A DNA stretch of 55,214 bases from a bacterium. GTDB taxonomy: Bacteria > SZUA-79 > Acidulodesulfobacterales > Acidulodesulfobacteraceae. The notes below the pieces were generated by a model. The model was given only the letters and a program-made list of their open reading frames with translations. It searched no databases and had not been told where the DNA came from. The stretch covers positions 1 through 55,214 of the forward strand of contig JAJYYR010000002.1 in the NCBI GenBank assembly GCA_021800805.1, in the 5' to 3' direction. The translations under genes and the position numbers were made by a program. Positions 26,151 through 33,245 of the stretch are shown here, piece after piece; the stretch's first letter is position 1; each line of letters begins with the position of its first letter.

Positions 26151-26564
26151 TTAATTCGCGGAAAGATACCACTTCCCGTCAATTTTTATAAAATCCATAT
26201 TATTGTCATAGTCTATATGGCCATCGCTATATTTCACAGTATAGCTTACACTTGCACTTGCACTTGTATTATTAATTATTTTTTTAGATACCTTTATGCT
26301 TACTATTTTACCGTGTTTTGCCATATCGGCCGATGCGTTTGCGAGCATTGTTTGTATTTTGACATTGTTGCTCATAGCATCTCTATAGCTTGGTGCATAC
26401 AGATTAGTAAGGGCTTTCATATTTCCAGCATCCATATCTTCCATGGCACGTTTACCGATAGAAACAGGGTTGTTATTATTAAATGAACAACCTGCCGCCC
26501 CAAAACCAAGACCTATAATAGCGCCGCCTATTATAATATCCTTATATATTTTCCTTTTTTTCAT
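26151..26564 (-). CDS. DUF4878-like lipoprotein (NTF2-like fold)
   Basis: 137 aa. A signal peptide with lipobox GAAGC (Cys26) precedes an Asn-rich linker and an alpha+beta domain: a helix with RAMEDMDAGNMKALTNLY, then strands ending in MDFIKIDGKWYL, the usual last strand of DUF4878/NTF2-like lipoproteins. Its role is unknown. It overlaps the upstream membrane-protein gene by four bases. Confidence 0.7.
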   Translation of the reverse strand: MKKRKIYKDIIIGGAIIGLGFGAAGCSFNNNNPVSIGKRAMEDMDAGNMKALTNLYAPSYRDAMSNNVKIQTMLANASADMAKHGKIVSIKVSKKIINNTSASASVSYTVKYSDGHIDYDNNMDFIKIDGKWYLSAN

Positions 26565-26923
26565 ATTACTTCCTCTGATTTTATTGTTTTTGAGGTTTGC
26601 AGTAATTTAACAATGTCTTCCGTATTTTTTTCCATATCAAGGAATACCAGGATTATTTCGGCAAGAGCCCATTGTAAAATAAATCCTATGATTGAACCAA
26701 TTACGCCAATTAAAAAGCTGGCAAAACCGGAACCTCCGCTACCATTAGAAGTAATTTCAATTGCCATAATTAGCGATATTAAAAATCCAAATATTAAGGT
26801 AATGAGGGCAAATATCTTAAGTAAAGATGAGATGATTGTAAGTGCGGGAAATTTTTTGTTTTTAACTTCTGGTTTAAATTTAAACATCGACAGATAATTT
26901 ACGGCACTTTCTTCTGATTCCAT
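26561..26923 (-). CDS. DUF4282-like small membrane protein
   Basis: 120 aa with two hydrophobic segments (about 28-55 and 67-95) separated by a Gly/Ser-rich loop, and a C-terminal helix LDMEKNTEDIVKLL resembling the tail of DUF4282 proteins. Function unknown. Part of the island operon running leftward from 29179. Confidence 0.6.
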   Translation of the reverse strand: MESEESAVNYLSMFKFKPEVKNKKFPALTIISSLLKIFALITLIFGFLISLIMAIEITSNGSGGSGFASFLIGVIGSIIGFILQWALAEIILVFLDMEKNTEDIVKLLQTSKTIKSEEVI

Positions 26924-26956
26924 AAGCCACCTCCATTTAAATTAATTTAATTAACC

Positions 26957-27511
26957 TTATTTTTCTTTCTTTCCCTTCTTGACCGTGTGTTTAAATTCTA
27001 TAAAACCCAGGCTCATTTTAAATGACGTCTCGCTGCCGGTGGTTTCCATCGCATCGCTCCCGTTCATAATAATATCGCCTATAACCCTGGCGGCTTTCTC
27101 GCCTATCCTCTTTTTCTCGGCTTCATTTGCGGTCGGAAGCTTCGATATGCTTCTGGAAAGGTCTTTTATCCTGGCGTATGTTTCTATGATGTCCAGGGTG
27201 GTTTTAACGGCCTTAGGGCTTTTTATTATGGTAGCAAGCATATAAAGGCCTTTTTCGGTAAAGGCGGTCGGAAGCTTTACTTTACCGCCTTTTATTGAAG
27301 TCGAAAATTTCGACTTCAATCCATTCCATTCGTTTTTATTGAGCTCAAAGATATATCCTTCCGGGAACTTTTCCGGATTATTACTAACCGCTTCGTTTAC
27401 CCTTTTCGTTTCGACTCCGTATAACACGGCCACGTCGCTGTCTATGATAACCTTTTCTCCCCGGACGTCGATTATTTTGTCCTGAACGGTTTCGAGTTTT
27501 ACGATATTCAT
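26957..27511 (-). CDS. ORF6N-domain DNA-binding protein
   Basis: 184 aa. The ORF6N core is clear: VRGEKVIIDSDVAVLYGVETKRVNEAV, NPEKFPEGYIFELNKNEW, and LPTAFTEKGLYMLATIIKSPKAV, spanning residues about 15-110, followed by a helical tail and a Lys-rich end. The domain is typical of phage and mobile-element proteins and is thought to bind DNA. Its role on this element is unknown. Confidence 0.88.
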   Translation of the reverse strand: MNIVKLETVQDKIIDVRGEKVIIDSDVAVLYGVETKRVNEAVSNNPEKFPEGYIFELNKNEWNGLKSKFSTSIKGGKVKLPTAFTEKGLYMLATIIKSPKAVKTTLDIIETYARIKDLSRSISKLPTANEAEKKRIGEKAARVIGDIIMNGSDAMETTGSETSFKMSLGFIEFKHTVKKGKKEK

Positions 27512-27557
27512 ATTTATTTTTATATAATTATTTTAAAAAATAATCAAACTTAAATTT

Positions 27558-28037
27558 TTAGCGCCGCCAATTACCTATACCATCCCATTTTGAATTAAGC
27601 ACCGTATACGCTATGCTTCTTCTAATATCATCTCCATTATTTACAATATCATAAAAAATTTTCTGCATATTTTTTAGACTATTCGGTTTAATTTGTTTAC
27701 CGAATTGTTTTATAGCTTTTTCGGCCGCTTCAGTTTCTTCTGAATATTTAACTGCTATCTCTTCATGATTGGGTTCGGTTTGTCCCGTTTTTATTGCAAT
27801 TTTTAGTTTTTTTTGATATTCATCTTCAATTCTCACAAAAACATTTATAGCCTTCTCTAATTTTATCCTCGAAACAACTCCGCCATCATATTTAAATTCA
27901 ATATCATCTACAGAAGACTGATTAGTAGAACTTATAATATTATCAACATAGGTACTTTTTTTTAAAGGTTTTTTTAATAATAATACGACCCCAATAATTA
28001 CAGCCAGAATAATAATTATTGGCGAAAATCCAAACAT
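27558..28037 (-). CDS. Membrane-anchored paralogue of the 117-aa protein at 1813
   Basis: 159 aa. An N-terminal membrane helix (about 4-22) and a linker of about 25 residues are followed by a domain matching the protein at 1813-2166: YDGGVVSRIKLEKAINVFVRIEDEYQ, a variable acidic middle, KQIKPNSLKNMQ, and DDIRRSIAYTVL...GIGNW at the end. No known family. The two copies differ by the anchor, so one may act at the membrane and one in the cytoplasm. Confidence 0.75.
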   Translation of the reverse strand: MFGFSPIIIILAVIIGVVLLLKKPLKKSTYVDNIISSTNQSSVDDIEFKYDGGVVSRIKLEKAINVFVRIEDEYQKKLKIAIKTGQTEPNHEEIAVKYSEETEAAEKAIKQFGKQIKPNSLKNMQKIFYDIVNNGDDIRRSIAYTVLNSKWDGIGNWRR

Positions 28038-28047
28038 ATATTTAACC

Positions 28048-28320
28048 TCACTTTTGAGATTGCATTAATTTTTCTATCGGCGCCGGCGGTTGTTTAGATG
28101 CTGTAGTATTATTTTTTGCCTGATTTTCCTCGCAGTTTTTAAAAGCATAAGAACCGGCAGGATAAGACTGCCTACAATCAGGATAATAAGGCATCCCATA
28201 TGGGCGATCCGTTTTAGGATTTATTCCCTCCATACTTAATGCGCTATTTTGGAATCCGCTGCATCCGGAAAATACAAGAACGGGAATTAATAAAAGTCCT
28301 AATAAAAGTAGTTTTTTCAT
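28048..28320 (-). CDS. Small lipoprotein with shared signal peptide
   Basis: 90 aa from the ATG at 28320. The first 20 residues (MKKLLLLG...FSGC) are identical to those of the neighbouring lipoprotein at 28343-28627, but the mature part is different: Pro/Asn-rich with a CRQ...CEEN cysteine pair. The shared signal suggests exchange of mature domains behind a common leader. Function unknown; a surface or periplasmic lipoprotein. Confidence 0.7.
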   Translation of the reverse strand: MKKLLLLGLLLIPVLVFSGCSGFQNSALSMEGINPKTDRPYGMPYYPDCRQSYPAGSYAFKNCEENQAKNNTTASKQPPAPIEKLMQSQK

Positions 28321-28342
28321 AAAGTACATTTTTATTCCATCC

Positions 28343-28627
28343 TCAGTTAGATTTATAACTTGGAAGGTTCCCGGAATCCTTTAAGGCATAATACGCTATA
28401 TTGCATCTGTCGGAATGCGCATTGTAATACGCTATGTTCATCTCGCATAACTTATATACCTTTTTAGCCGCGGGAATATGCGTTTTAAAATAAGCCTTCT
28501 CGTTCGCAAAATGCTTGCCTCCGAACATTGATCCTTCTGTGTTAAATACCGATTCCGAAGAACTTGCGCATCCGGAAAATACAAGAACTGGAATTAATAA
28601 AAGTCCAAGTAATAATAATTTTTTCAT
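28343..28627 (-). CDS. Small lipoprotein, near-identical duplicate of 20231-20515
   Basis: 94 aa starting at the ATG at 28627 (the longer ORF start at 28681 adds a non-signal extension). Lipobox FSGC. Differs from the copy at 20231-20515 by one signal-peptide residue and a few silent bases. The duplication includes the ribosome-binding region, so the second copy is expressed from the island operon independently of transfer genes, as would suit an immunity or entry-exclusion protein. That role is inference. Confidence 0.8.
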   Translation of the reverse strand: MKKLLLLGLLLIPVLVFSGCASSSESVFNTEGSMFGGKHFANEKAYFKTHIPAAKKVYKLCEMNIAYYNAHSDRCNIAYYALKDSGNLPSYKSN

Positions 28628-28687
28628 AATAAACCCTCCCTTAACCCCTTCTTTATTTATATTTTTTAGTATTATCCACAACCAAGA

Positions 28688-29179
28688 CTAACTTTCTAAA
28701 ATTTTTTTCTTTTGATTTATAGTTTTTTTATATTCATCAATGTCTTTCTTGATATTTTTTAAACAAAATTCTAACTCTATTTTAATTTTGTCATCATTAA
28801 TAATATAAACATCTTCAATTATTGAATAATAATTCTTCACGTCCGGATGATTTAAGAGCGAGATAGTAGAAGTGTGATTAAATTCATTTCCTTTAATATC
28901 CTTAAGATTATTTATATTAAAGAGGTAGGCAATATCATTAGGGGTAAGGGACAAATAATGAATTAAATGATATAAACGAGAATAAGACATCGCATGCTTG
29001 CCGTTAATATATTGCGATACCATTGTTCCGCTTAATTTTAAATGTTCAGCTATTTTTTCTTTTGTAAATTTCTTTTTATCATCTCTATTTTTAGCCTTTT
29101 TCTTTAAATTTATAAGTAATTTATTAAGTCTATCCCCAAATTCCTTATCTATTTTAATATTAGGCTTAGTTCTTTTCAT
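28688..29179 (-). CDS. HTH repressor of the regulatory island
   Basis: 163 aa. A basic N-terminal region is followed by an XRE-like HTH, TKEKIAEHLKLSGTMVSQYINGKHAMS (about residues 40-66), with a predicted recognition helix at SGTMVSQYING, then a helical C-terminal part rich in Lys/Asp/Ile. It diverges from the plus-strand promoter at 29238-29265 and heads the leftward island operon, so it is a candidate second regulator of the replication-side operon. Confidence 0.8.
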   Translation of the reverse strand: MKRTKPNIKIDKEFGDRLNKLLINLKKKAKNRDDKKKFTKEKIAEHLKLSGTMVSQYINGKHAMSYSRLYHLIHYLSLTPNDIAYLFNINNLKDIKGNEFNHTSTISLLNHPDVKNYYSIIEDVYIINDDKIKIELEFCLKNIKKDIDEYKKTINQKKKILES

Positions 29180-29213
29180 TTTTTAAATATACTTTATCTT
29201 TTCAAAAAATAAA

Positions 29214-29281
29214 ATTAACTATACCTTAAAAAAATACTTGACATAATATTTTTATTTATTATAATTTTAAGTAATACTTAA
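29214..29281 (+). promoter_or_regulatory. 68-bp promoter/operator, right copy (drives replication side)
   Basis: Perfect inverted repeat partner of 25046-25113. TTGACA at 29238-29243, 16-base spacer, TATAAT at 29260-29265, and the 15-bp palindrome TTAAGTA-A-TACTTAA at 29267-29281 over the start site. An extra TACTT half-site overlaps the -35 box (29235-29239). It drives the HTH gene at 29310 and probably the initiator gene. Confidence 0.85.
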
Positions 29282-29309
29282 AAATTAATTAAAATTAAGA
29301 AAATAAATT

Positions 29310-29600
29310 ATGGAAACTGAAATTCAGACACGGCTCTTAAACGCCCGCGAGGGCGCAAAATATTTAAACCTTTCTTATACTTATTTTTGCCAACTCCTGC
29401 GTGAAAAGAAAATAAAACATTATAAGCCCGGTAAGAAAAAAATACTCGTCGAAATCAGCGATATTGAGAAATATCTCGAAAGCATCACTATAAATCCCGA
29501 ACCAAAAATTAATATAAACGCTAATCTAAAAAATAAATATCATCGACCTAATAAATATAACATCGCCGATGTTAAGGCTCATTTAGGAATAAAAAAATAA
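29310..29600 (+). CDS. HTH_17/excisionase-like DNA-binding protein
   Basis: 96 aa. A MerR-like/excisionase-type winged HTH: LNAREGAKYLNLSYTYFCQLLREKKIKHYKPGKKKILVEISDIEKYL (about residues 9-56), then a basic tail. There is no clear Shine-Dalgarno, and the transcript from 29272 leaves a short AT-rich leader. Being the first gene before the iterons and initiator, it may control replication or copy number; an excisionase role is possible if the element integrates. Confidence 0.75.
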   Translation: METEIQTRLLNAREGAKYLNLSYTYFCQLLREKKIKHYKPGKKKILVEISDIEKYLESITINPEPKININANLKNKYHRPNKYNIADVKAHLGIKK

Positions 29601-29639
29601 AAATGAATAAATTTTCTTTTAAATTTTTAAAATATTTTT

Positions 29640-29700
29640 CACACACGTTGTTTTCGGCGGTGTGTGCTTTTAAGTGCTTTAAAGTGCTTTTAAGTGCTTT
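29640..29700 (+). repeat. Hairpin and four tandem decamers upstream of iterons
   Basis: CACACAC (29640-29646) and GTGTGTG (29660-29666) can pair around a 13-base loop. From 29661 four consecutive 10-mers of the form TAAGTGCTTT follow with one or two changes, so the motif recurs once per helical turn. Such phased repeats next to iterons suit a replication origin. The stretch holds no credible gene. Confidence 0.55.
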
Positions 29701-29743
29701 CACGCCCGGAAACTTACGTTGGTCTTGTGTTTCCCGGCGTCAA

Positions 29744-29881
29744 GGTCGCAACCTCACTACGCTTTGGTCGCAACCTCACTACGCTTTGGTCGCAACCTCA
29801 CTACGCTTTGGTCGCAACCTCACTACGCTTTGGTCGCAACCTCACTACGCTTTGGTCGCAACCTCACTACGCTTTGGTCGG
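29744..29881 (+). repeat. Six 22-bp tandem repeats (iteron-like) plus partial copy
   Basis: Six identical 22-bp units, each starting GGTCGCAACC and ending TACGCTTT, run from 29744 to 29875, followed by GGTCGG. The last partial unit merges into the GGAGG Shine-Dalgarno of the initiator gene at 29891. Unit length, head-to-tail order and placement right before a replication-initiator gene match plasmid iterons, which bind the initiator and limit copy number. ORFs read through this array are artefacts. No spacers, so not CRISPR. Confidence 0.7.
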
Positions 29882-29890
29882 AGGTAATAA

Positions 29891-31054
29891 ATGGGTGAAT
29901 TAGAGAAAGACCTCGTATCGATTTTTACATGGCTAAATACCACTTGTTGTTTTAGCCATCACAAGGAACGCCAAAAGCTCGTCGTGGACAAGTTTACACT
30001 TATTAATACAGACAGCATCCAAAATATCGAGTTATATATGAAAGCATTAAGATTAATCATTGAAGACGAGATTATACTTGCGGTCCTCATCGAGAAGGCA
30101 AAAAAAGAGGGACAGATTATATCGACGAGTTTTTATAACCTATCACAATTAGTATTTAATAGCCGGAATAGAGAGACTTATAAGATTATTCGGGAATCAT
30201 TAAACGCGTTGCAAACGTCTGTAATTAAATTACAAAAAGGTCCTGAAGTTGTATCTTTTAGTTTTATCGATACATTAGGTTGGGGGGACGAGCGTAACGA
30301 AAAAGGAAGTATCGTAATTCGCCTATCCAGCGAAATTTATGATTTTTATATTAAAAGAAATCCCTACACAATCTCAATAGACCTTAATAATTATCGGTCG
30401 CTGACCGGCGGCAGGATTCAGAAGCTGCTTTTTTTATATCTAAAATCCTCTACATTTACTTTCCCAACCCCATTAATAAAAATCCAGGAAATACTCCAAC
30501 TTAAAAATCTTAAATTATCTAATTTTAAAAGGTCGTTCACGGACGGCCTTACCGCCGCCCTTAAAAAAGAGGGCGTTAATATTGAAATAAAAGGCGACAA
30601 TATTATCTACAAGCGTTCGCGTGCAAAGGTTGTGCAGCCGGCCGCTTTAGAATTATCGCAGAAAATACAAGAACCGGATTTAAGCCTAAGCCCCGATGAA
30701 ATTACAACCCTCGCGAAAATCGGTATAAATCAAACCCTTATATTGAGCCACTCAAAGTTATATTCGTCTGACGCCGCCGTTAAGGCCGCCAAAAAGCTTT
30801 TGATAATCAAAAAAAACATAGAAATAAGAAACCCTGCCGGATTTTATCAGAAGATGCTGGAGAAGGGAACTTATCTGGATATAGACGAGTTGAGCAAAAA
30901 AGAGCAGTCTTTAGATAATAAAGCTATGTTGGGTTTAATAAAAAGGCCGGTAAATCTTACCCCGGATGAGGAAGCTAATAGAAAAAAACAGTTTCAGGAA
31001 TATATATCTCAATATGTTAAGGAAATAGAGGGAGGGATAGATGCAGATATATAA
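29891..31054 (+). CDS. Candidate plasmid replication initiator
   Basis: 387 aa. Two winged-helix-like regions are suggested: STSFYNLSQLVFNSRNRETYKIIRESLNALQTSVIKL (about 75-115) and RIQKLLFLYLKSS...TPLIKIQEILQLKNLKLSNFKRSFTDGL (about 175-225), the layout of TrfA/Rep-type initiators. Both halves are basic. Directly preceded by iteron-like repeats and followed by partition genes, which supports the call. The C-terminal region (about 260-387) is helical and unassigned. Other initiator families or a DNA-binding regulator remain possible. Confidence 0.65.
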   Translation: MGELEKDLVSIFTWLNTTCCFSHHKERQKLVVDKFTLINTDSIQNIELYMKALRLIIEDEIILAVLIEKAKKEGQIISTSFYNLSQLVFNSRNRETYKIIRESLNALQTSVIKLQKGPEVVSFSFIDTLGWGDERNEKGSIVIRLSSEIYDFYIKRNPYTISIDLNNYRSLTGGRIQKLLFLYLKSSTFTFPTPLIKIQEILQLKNLKLSNFKRSFTDGLTAALKKEGVNIEIKGDNIIYKRSRAKVVQPAALELSQKIQEPDLSLSPDEITTLAKIGINQTLILSHSKLYSSDAAVKAAKKLLIIKKNIEIRNPAGFYQKMLEKGTYLDIDELSKKEQSLDNKAMLGLIKRPVNLTPDEEANRKKQFQEYISQYVKEIEGGIDADI

Positions 31055-31346
31055 GATTAGGCCGGTAGGCGAGATAGAAGTAAAACAAGCTAAACATTTT
31101 ATCGCGAGGGAAGAGGAGAAGTCGCTTATGGATGAAGTAATAGGCACTATAGCGGCTATGCCGACAGAGCAGAAAAATGTTTTAAAAAATAATTTCAAGA
31201 CAAAATGGGAAGGATTTAAAGACCAGGGATTTATAGAGGCGATGGCGGAATTACAACTAAAAGCATTTTTATACGAAAGATTATTATTAGGAAATAAAGA
31301 TAAATACCCGTATTTATATAACGAATATGTGGACGGGTTGCGATAA
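31041..31346 (+). CDS. Uncharacterised small protein after the initiator
   Basis: 101 aa, starting inside the last codons of the initiator gene (14-base overlap), so translationally coupled. Predicted all-helical, with many Lys/Glu and EQKNVLKNNFKTKWEGFKDQGF in the middle. No family recognised. Its coupling to the initiator suggests a role in replication control. Confidence 0.6.
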   Translation: MQIYKIRPVGEIEVKQAKHFIAREEEKSLMDEVIGTIAAMPTEQKNVLKNNFKTKWEGFKDQGFIEAMAELQLKAFLYERLLLGNKDKYPYLYNEYVDGLR

Positions 31347-31366
31347 GAAAAACGATGGAGGGCATT

Positions 31367-31726
31367 ATGTGCTGGATTATTTATACGAATTCAAGTTTTA
31401 AAGACTTTGCCGTGAAGCACGACGGCGCCGATTACTTCGCGGCTAAATCCAACAATGACGCAATTTACGATCTCCCTATAGGGGAAGGCGAATATCCGGA
31501 AGACAATGACCCTAAGGTCGTCTTAAATTTAATGTCGGACGGGTTCAAAAAATTCGGCATTGCCGAAATCGAAAGACTGGCGATAAAAAAGCAGATAAAA
31601 GAGCTTATCGAGGCGTATAAGGTTACCCTTTTATTGTCTAAGGTGTTTCCGGAAAGTAAAGATTTTAAGATCGCCTTATTGCAGGAAAAAAACGTAATAA
31701 AAACTTTAAGGCTGAAATTAATTTAA
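31367..31726 (+). CDS. Uncharacterised protein
   Basis: 119 aa from the ATG at 31367, which has GGAGG five bases upstream (the ATG at 31355 has none). N-terminal half is alpha/beta with WIIYTNSSFKDFAVKHDGADYFAAKS; C-terminal half is helical and basic. No family recognised. Confidence 0.6.
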   Translation: MCWIIYTNSSFKDFAVKHDGADYFAAKSNNDAIYDLPIGEGEYPEDNDPKVVLNLMSDGFKKFGIAEIERLAIKKQIKELIEAYKVTLLLSKVFPESKDFKIALLQEKNVIKTLRLKLI

Positions 31727-31750
31727 TTTATTCGTATTTAGGGGGTTTTT

Positions 31751-32437
31751 ATGAACAATCAGGAATTTCAAGCAGTTTTACAATCCCTTCCCGTCGGTTT
31801 CGACATTGTAGTCAACGGGTCTTCGCATTTCGACGTGAGAGGACATTTTGAAATAAAAGAAGGCTACGCAAAGGGGGTAATACATATTACCGATATATCC
31901 CCGTCCAAGTTTTTAAAAAATAAAGAGGAGATGATAAGAGATATAAACGCGGGTATCTCTTTTAGTGAAATTAACAAAAAATACGGCATCAGCAGAAATA
32001 CATATGGACGGTTTAAGAAACAAAAGGCGGCTCCGCCCGACGTAAAAATAGACGATGAAATACAGGAAAAAATCAAGGCTGATGTCAAACTGGGGTTATT
32101 TACCCCGCAGATATTAAAGAAATACCATATCAACGTTCCAACGCTTGCCACTATAAAAAAATCCATTAAAACAGAAAATAGCGCTCCGTCAGATACAGAG
32201 TCCGAGGACGACCTTAAAGCCGTTAAAAAACGGCTGGATTACGGCAGAATCATAAATAACGGTTCCAATAAGGTTCTGGCCGCAGGGATGCTTAAGGGGA
32301 TAAATCCTCCCGCCCCCTCCTCAGTAGATATTAATAAGTTTCAAGAAATAATGAGCCAAGGAGATTCAAAAATTCATTTATCGTCAAATCCTTCGGTCAG
32401 GGATTGGCAAATAAAATCTATGGCAAGAGGATTGTAA
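31751..32437 (+). CDS. Uncharacterised protein with two HTH-like segments
   Basis: 228 aa. Two similar segments resemble short resolvase/HTH_23-type helix-turn-helix units: MIRDINAGISFSEINKKYGIS (about 57-77) and KADVKLGLFTPQILKKYHIN (about 109-128). The C-terminus is Ser/Pro/Asp-rich and probably unstructured. A DNA-binding role is inferred; the target is unknown. GGGGG Shine-Dalgarno upstream. Confidence 0.6.
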   Translation: MNNQEFQAVLQSLPVGFDIVVNGSSHFDVRGHFEIKEGYAKGVIHITDISPSKFLKNKEEMIRDINAGISFSEINKKYGISRNTYGRFKKQKAAPPDVKIDDEIQEKIKADVKLGLFTPQILKKYHINVPTLATIKKSIKTENSAPSDTESEDDLKAVKKRLDYGRIINNGSNKVLAAGMLKGINPPAPSSVDINKFQEIMSQGDSKIHLSSNPSVRDWQIKSMARGL

Positions 32438-32516
32438 ATTAAGATAAAGGCAAGAAATTATAAAAACTAATACGCGATTCAATTCAAAAAGCGGTTAACA
32501 GGGGGAGATAAATTAA

Positions 32517-32900
32517 ATGAAAAAAGTTGTTTTTATAAGCGTTCCTTATTCCTGCGACCCGGACAGGGGCGTGGAACTTTCGAAATTAGGCGGCGAGTAC
32601 GTCAGGATATCCGGCAAAATTCCGTTTAGTCCGGTTTTAAACTTCAGGCATTTTTACGATAACGGAAACGAATACGAGACGGTTTTGGCTGACTGCATTG
32701 AGATGATTAAAAGGTGCGACGAAGCTTTATTTATCGAAACAGAAGATGGGCTCTCTAAGGGTCAGAATATCGAATACGCTGCGGCGGTGGGCGATAAACC
32801 GTGCGAAAAAGTTAATTATGAAATTTTAGCGGCACTGGTCAATTTAAAAACTAAACAACCGTGCCGGTGTTTAAATTTTAATGAAGGCAGTTTAGCGTAA
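32517..32900 (+). CDS. DUF4406/nucleoside 2-deoxyribosyltransferase-like protein
   Basis: 127 aa. The start KKVVFISVPYSCDPDRGVE and the later CDEALFIETEDGLSKGQNIEYAAAVG match the Rossmann-like DUF4406/deoxyribosyltransferase group, where a Glu in the second motif is catalytic in true transferases (here GQNIEYA). Such genes are common on phages and plasmids and may act on nucleotides. The C-terminus has three Cys of unknown meaning. Confidence 0.65.
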   Translation: MKKVVFISVPYSCDPDRGVELSKLGGEYVRISGKIPFSPVLNFRHFYDNGNEYETVLADCIEMIKRCDEALFIETEDGLSKGQNIEYAAAVGDKPCEKVNYEILAALVNLKTKQPCRCLNFNEGSLA

Positions 32901-32915
32901 AGGGGGGTGATAGTT

Positions 32916-33146
32916 ATGAATTGTGCGGTTTCAGGCGGATACATGGTGGCGGCCGTGACCAGAGCGGAGAATATCGCGATACAGATGGAGACTAAAGGAA
33001 TATACGAGGAAGGAGATTATTCGATATTTCCGGCGAGTATAGGCGAGTATAGGCTCTTTACTGTTAAATATAAGGCTTCGTCGATAGGACGGAATTACGA
33101 CGACATGAAAAAAGCAATAGAAGAGTTTTTAAAAATGACAGAATAA
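32916..33146 (+). CDS. Uncharacterised small protein
   Basis: 76 aa from the ATG at 32916, preceded by AGGGGGGTGAT. A compact alpha/beta protein with no recognised motif. Lies 16 bases after the previous gene and just before a parS-like site and parA. Confidence 0.55.
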   Translation: MNCAVSGGYMVAAVTRAENIAIQMETKGIYEEGDYSIFPASIGEYRLFTVKYKASSIGRNYDDMKKAIEEFLKMTE

Positions 33147-33173
33147 GTTACTGTCCGAAATTCGGACAGTAAC
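33147..33173. promoter_or_regulatory. parS-like site upstream of parA (extended 27-bp palindrome)
   Basis: The 19-bp core CTGTCCGAAATTCGGACAG (33151-33169) is extended by GTTA/TAAC to a perfect 13+1+13 palindrome. The copy at 35001 shares the core and the following 11 bases (TAACGGTAAAG). Position in front of parA suits a centromere and/or autoregulatory operator of the partition operon. Confidence 0.75.
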
Positions 33174-33245
33174 GGTAAAGCAAGGAAATAAAAGGGGTTT
33201 AAAGGTAGTCAAATATTTTGACCACAAATTATTATGGGGGTGAAA

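Noticed and set aside
26957..27511. Prophage remnant because of ORF6N and small repressors
   Set aside because: No phage structural, lysis or packaging genes are present; ORF6N and CI-like repressors also occur on conjugative elements.
29744..29881. CRISPR-like array
   Set aside because: The 22-bp units are head-to-tail with no spacers, and lie next to an initiator gene; they fit iterons, and there are no cas genes.
29603..29903. Small proteins translated through the 22-bp repeats
   Set aside because: Both frames are artefacts of the repeats: repetitive peptides, no ribosome-binding site for the outer ones, and the initiator's own start sits at the end.
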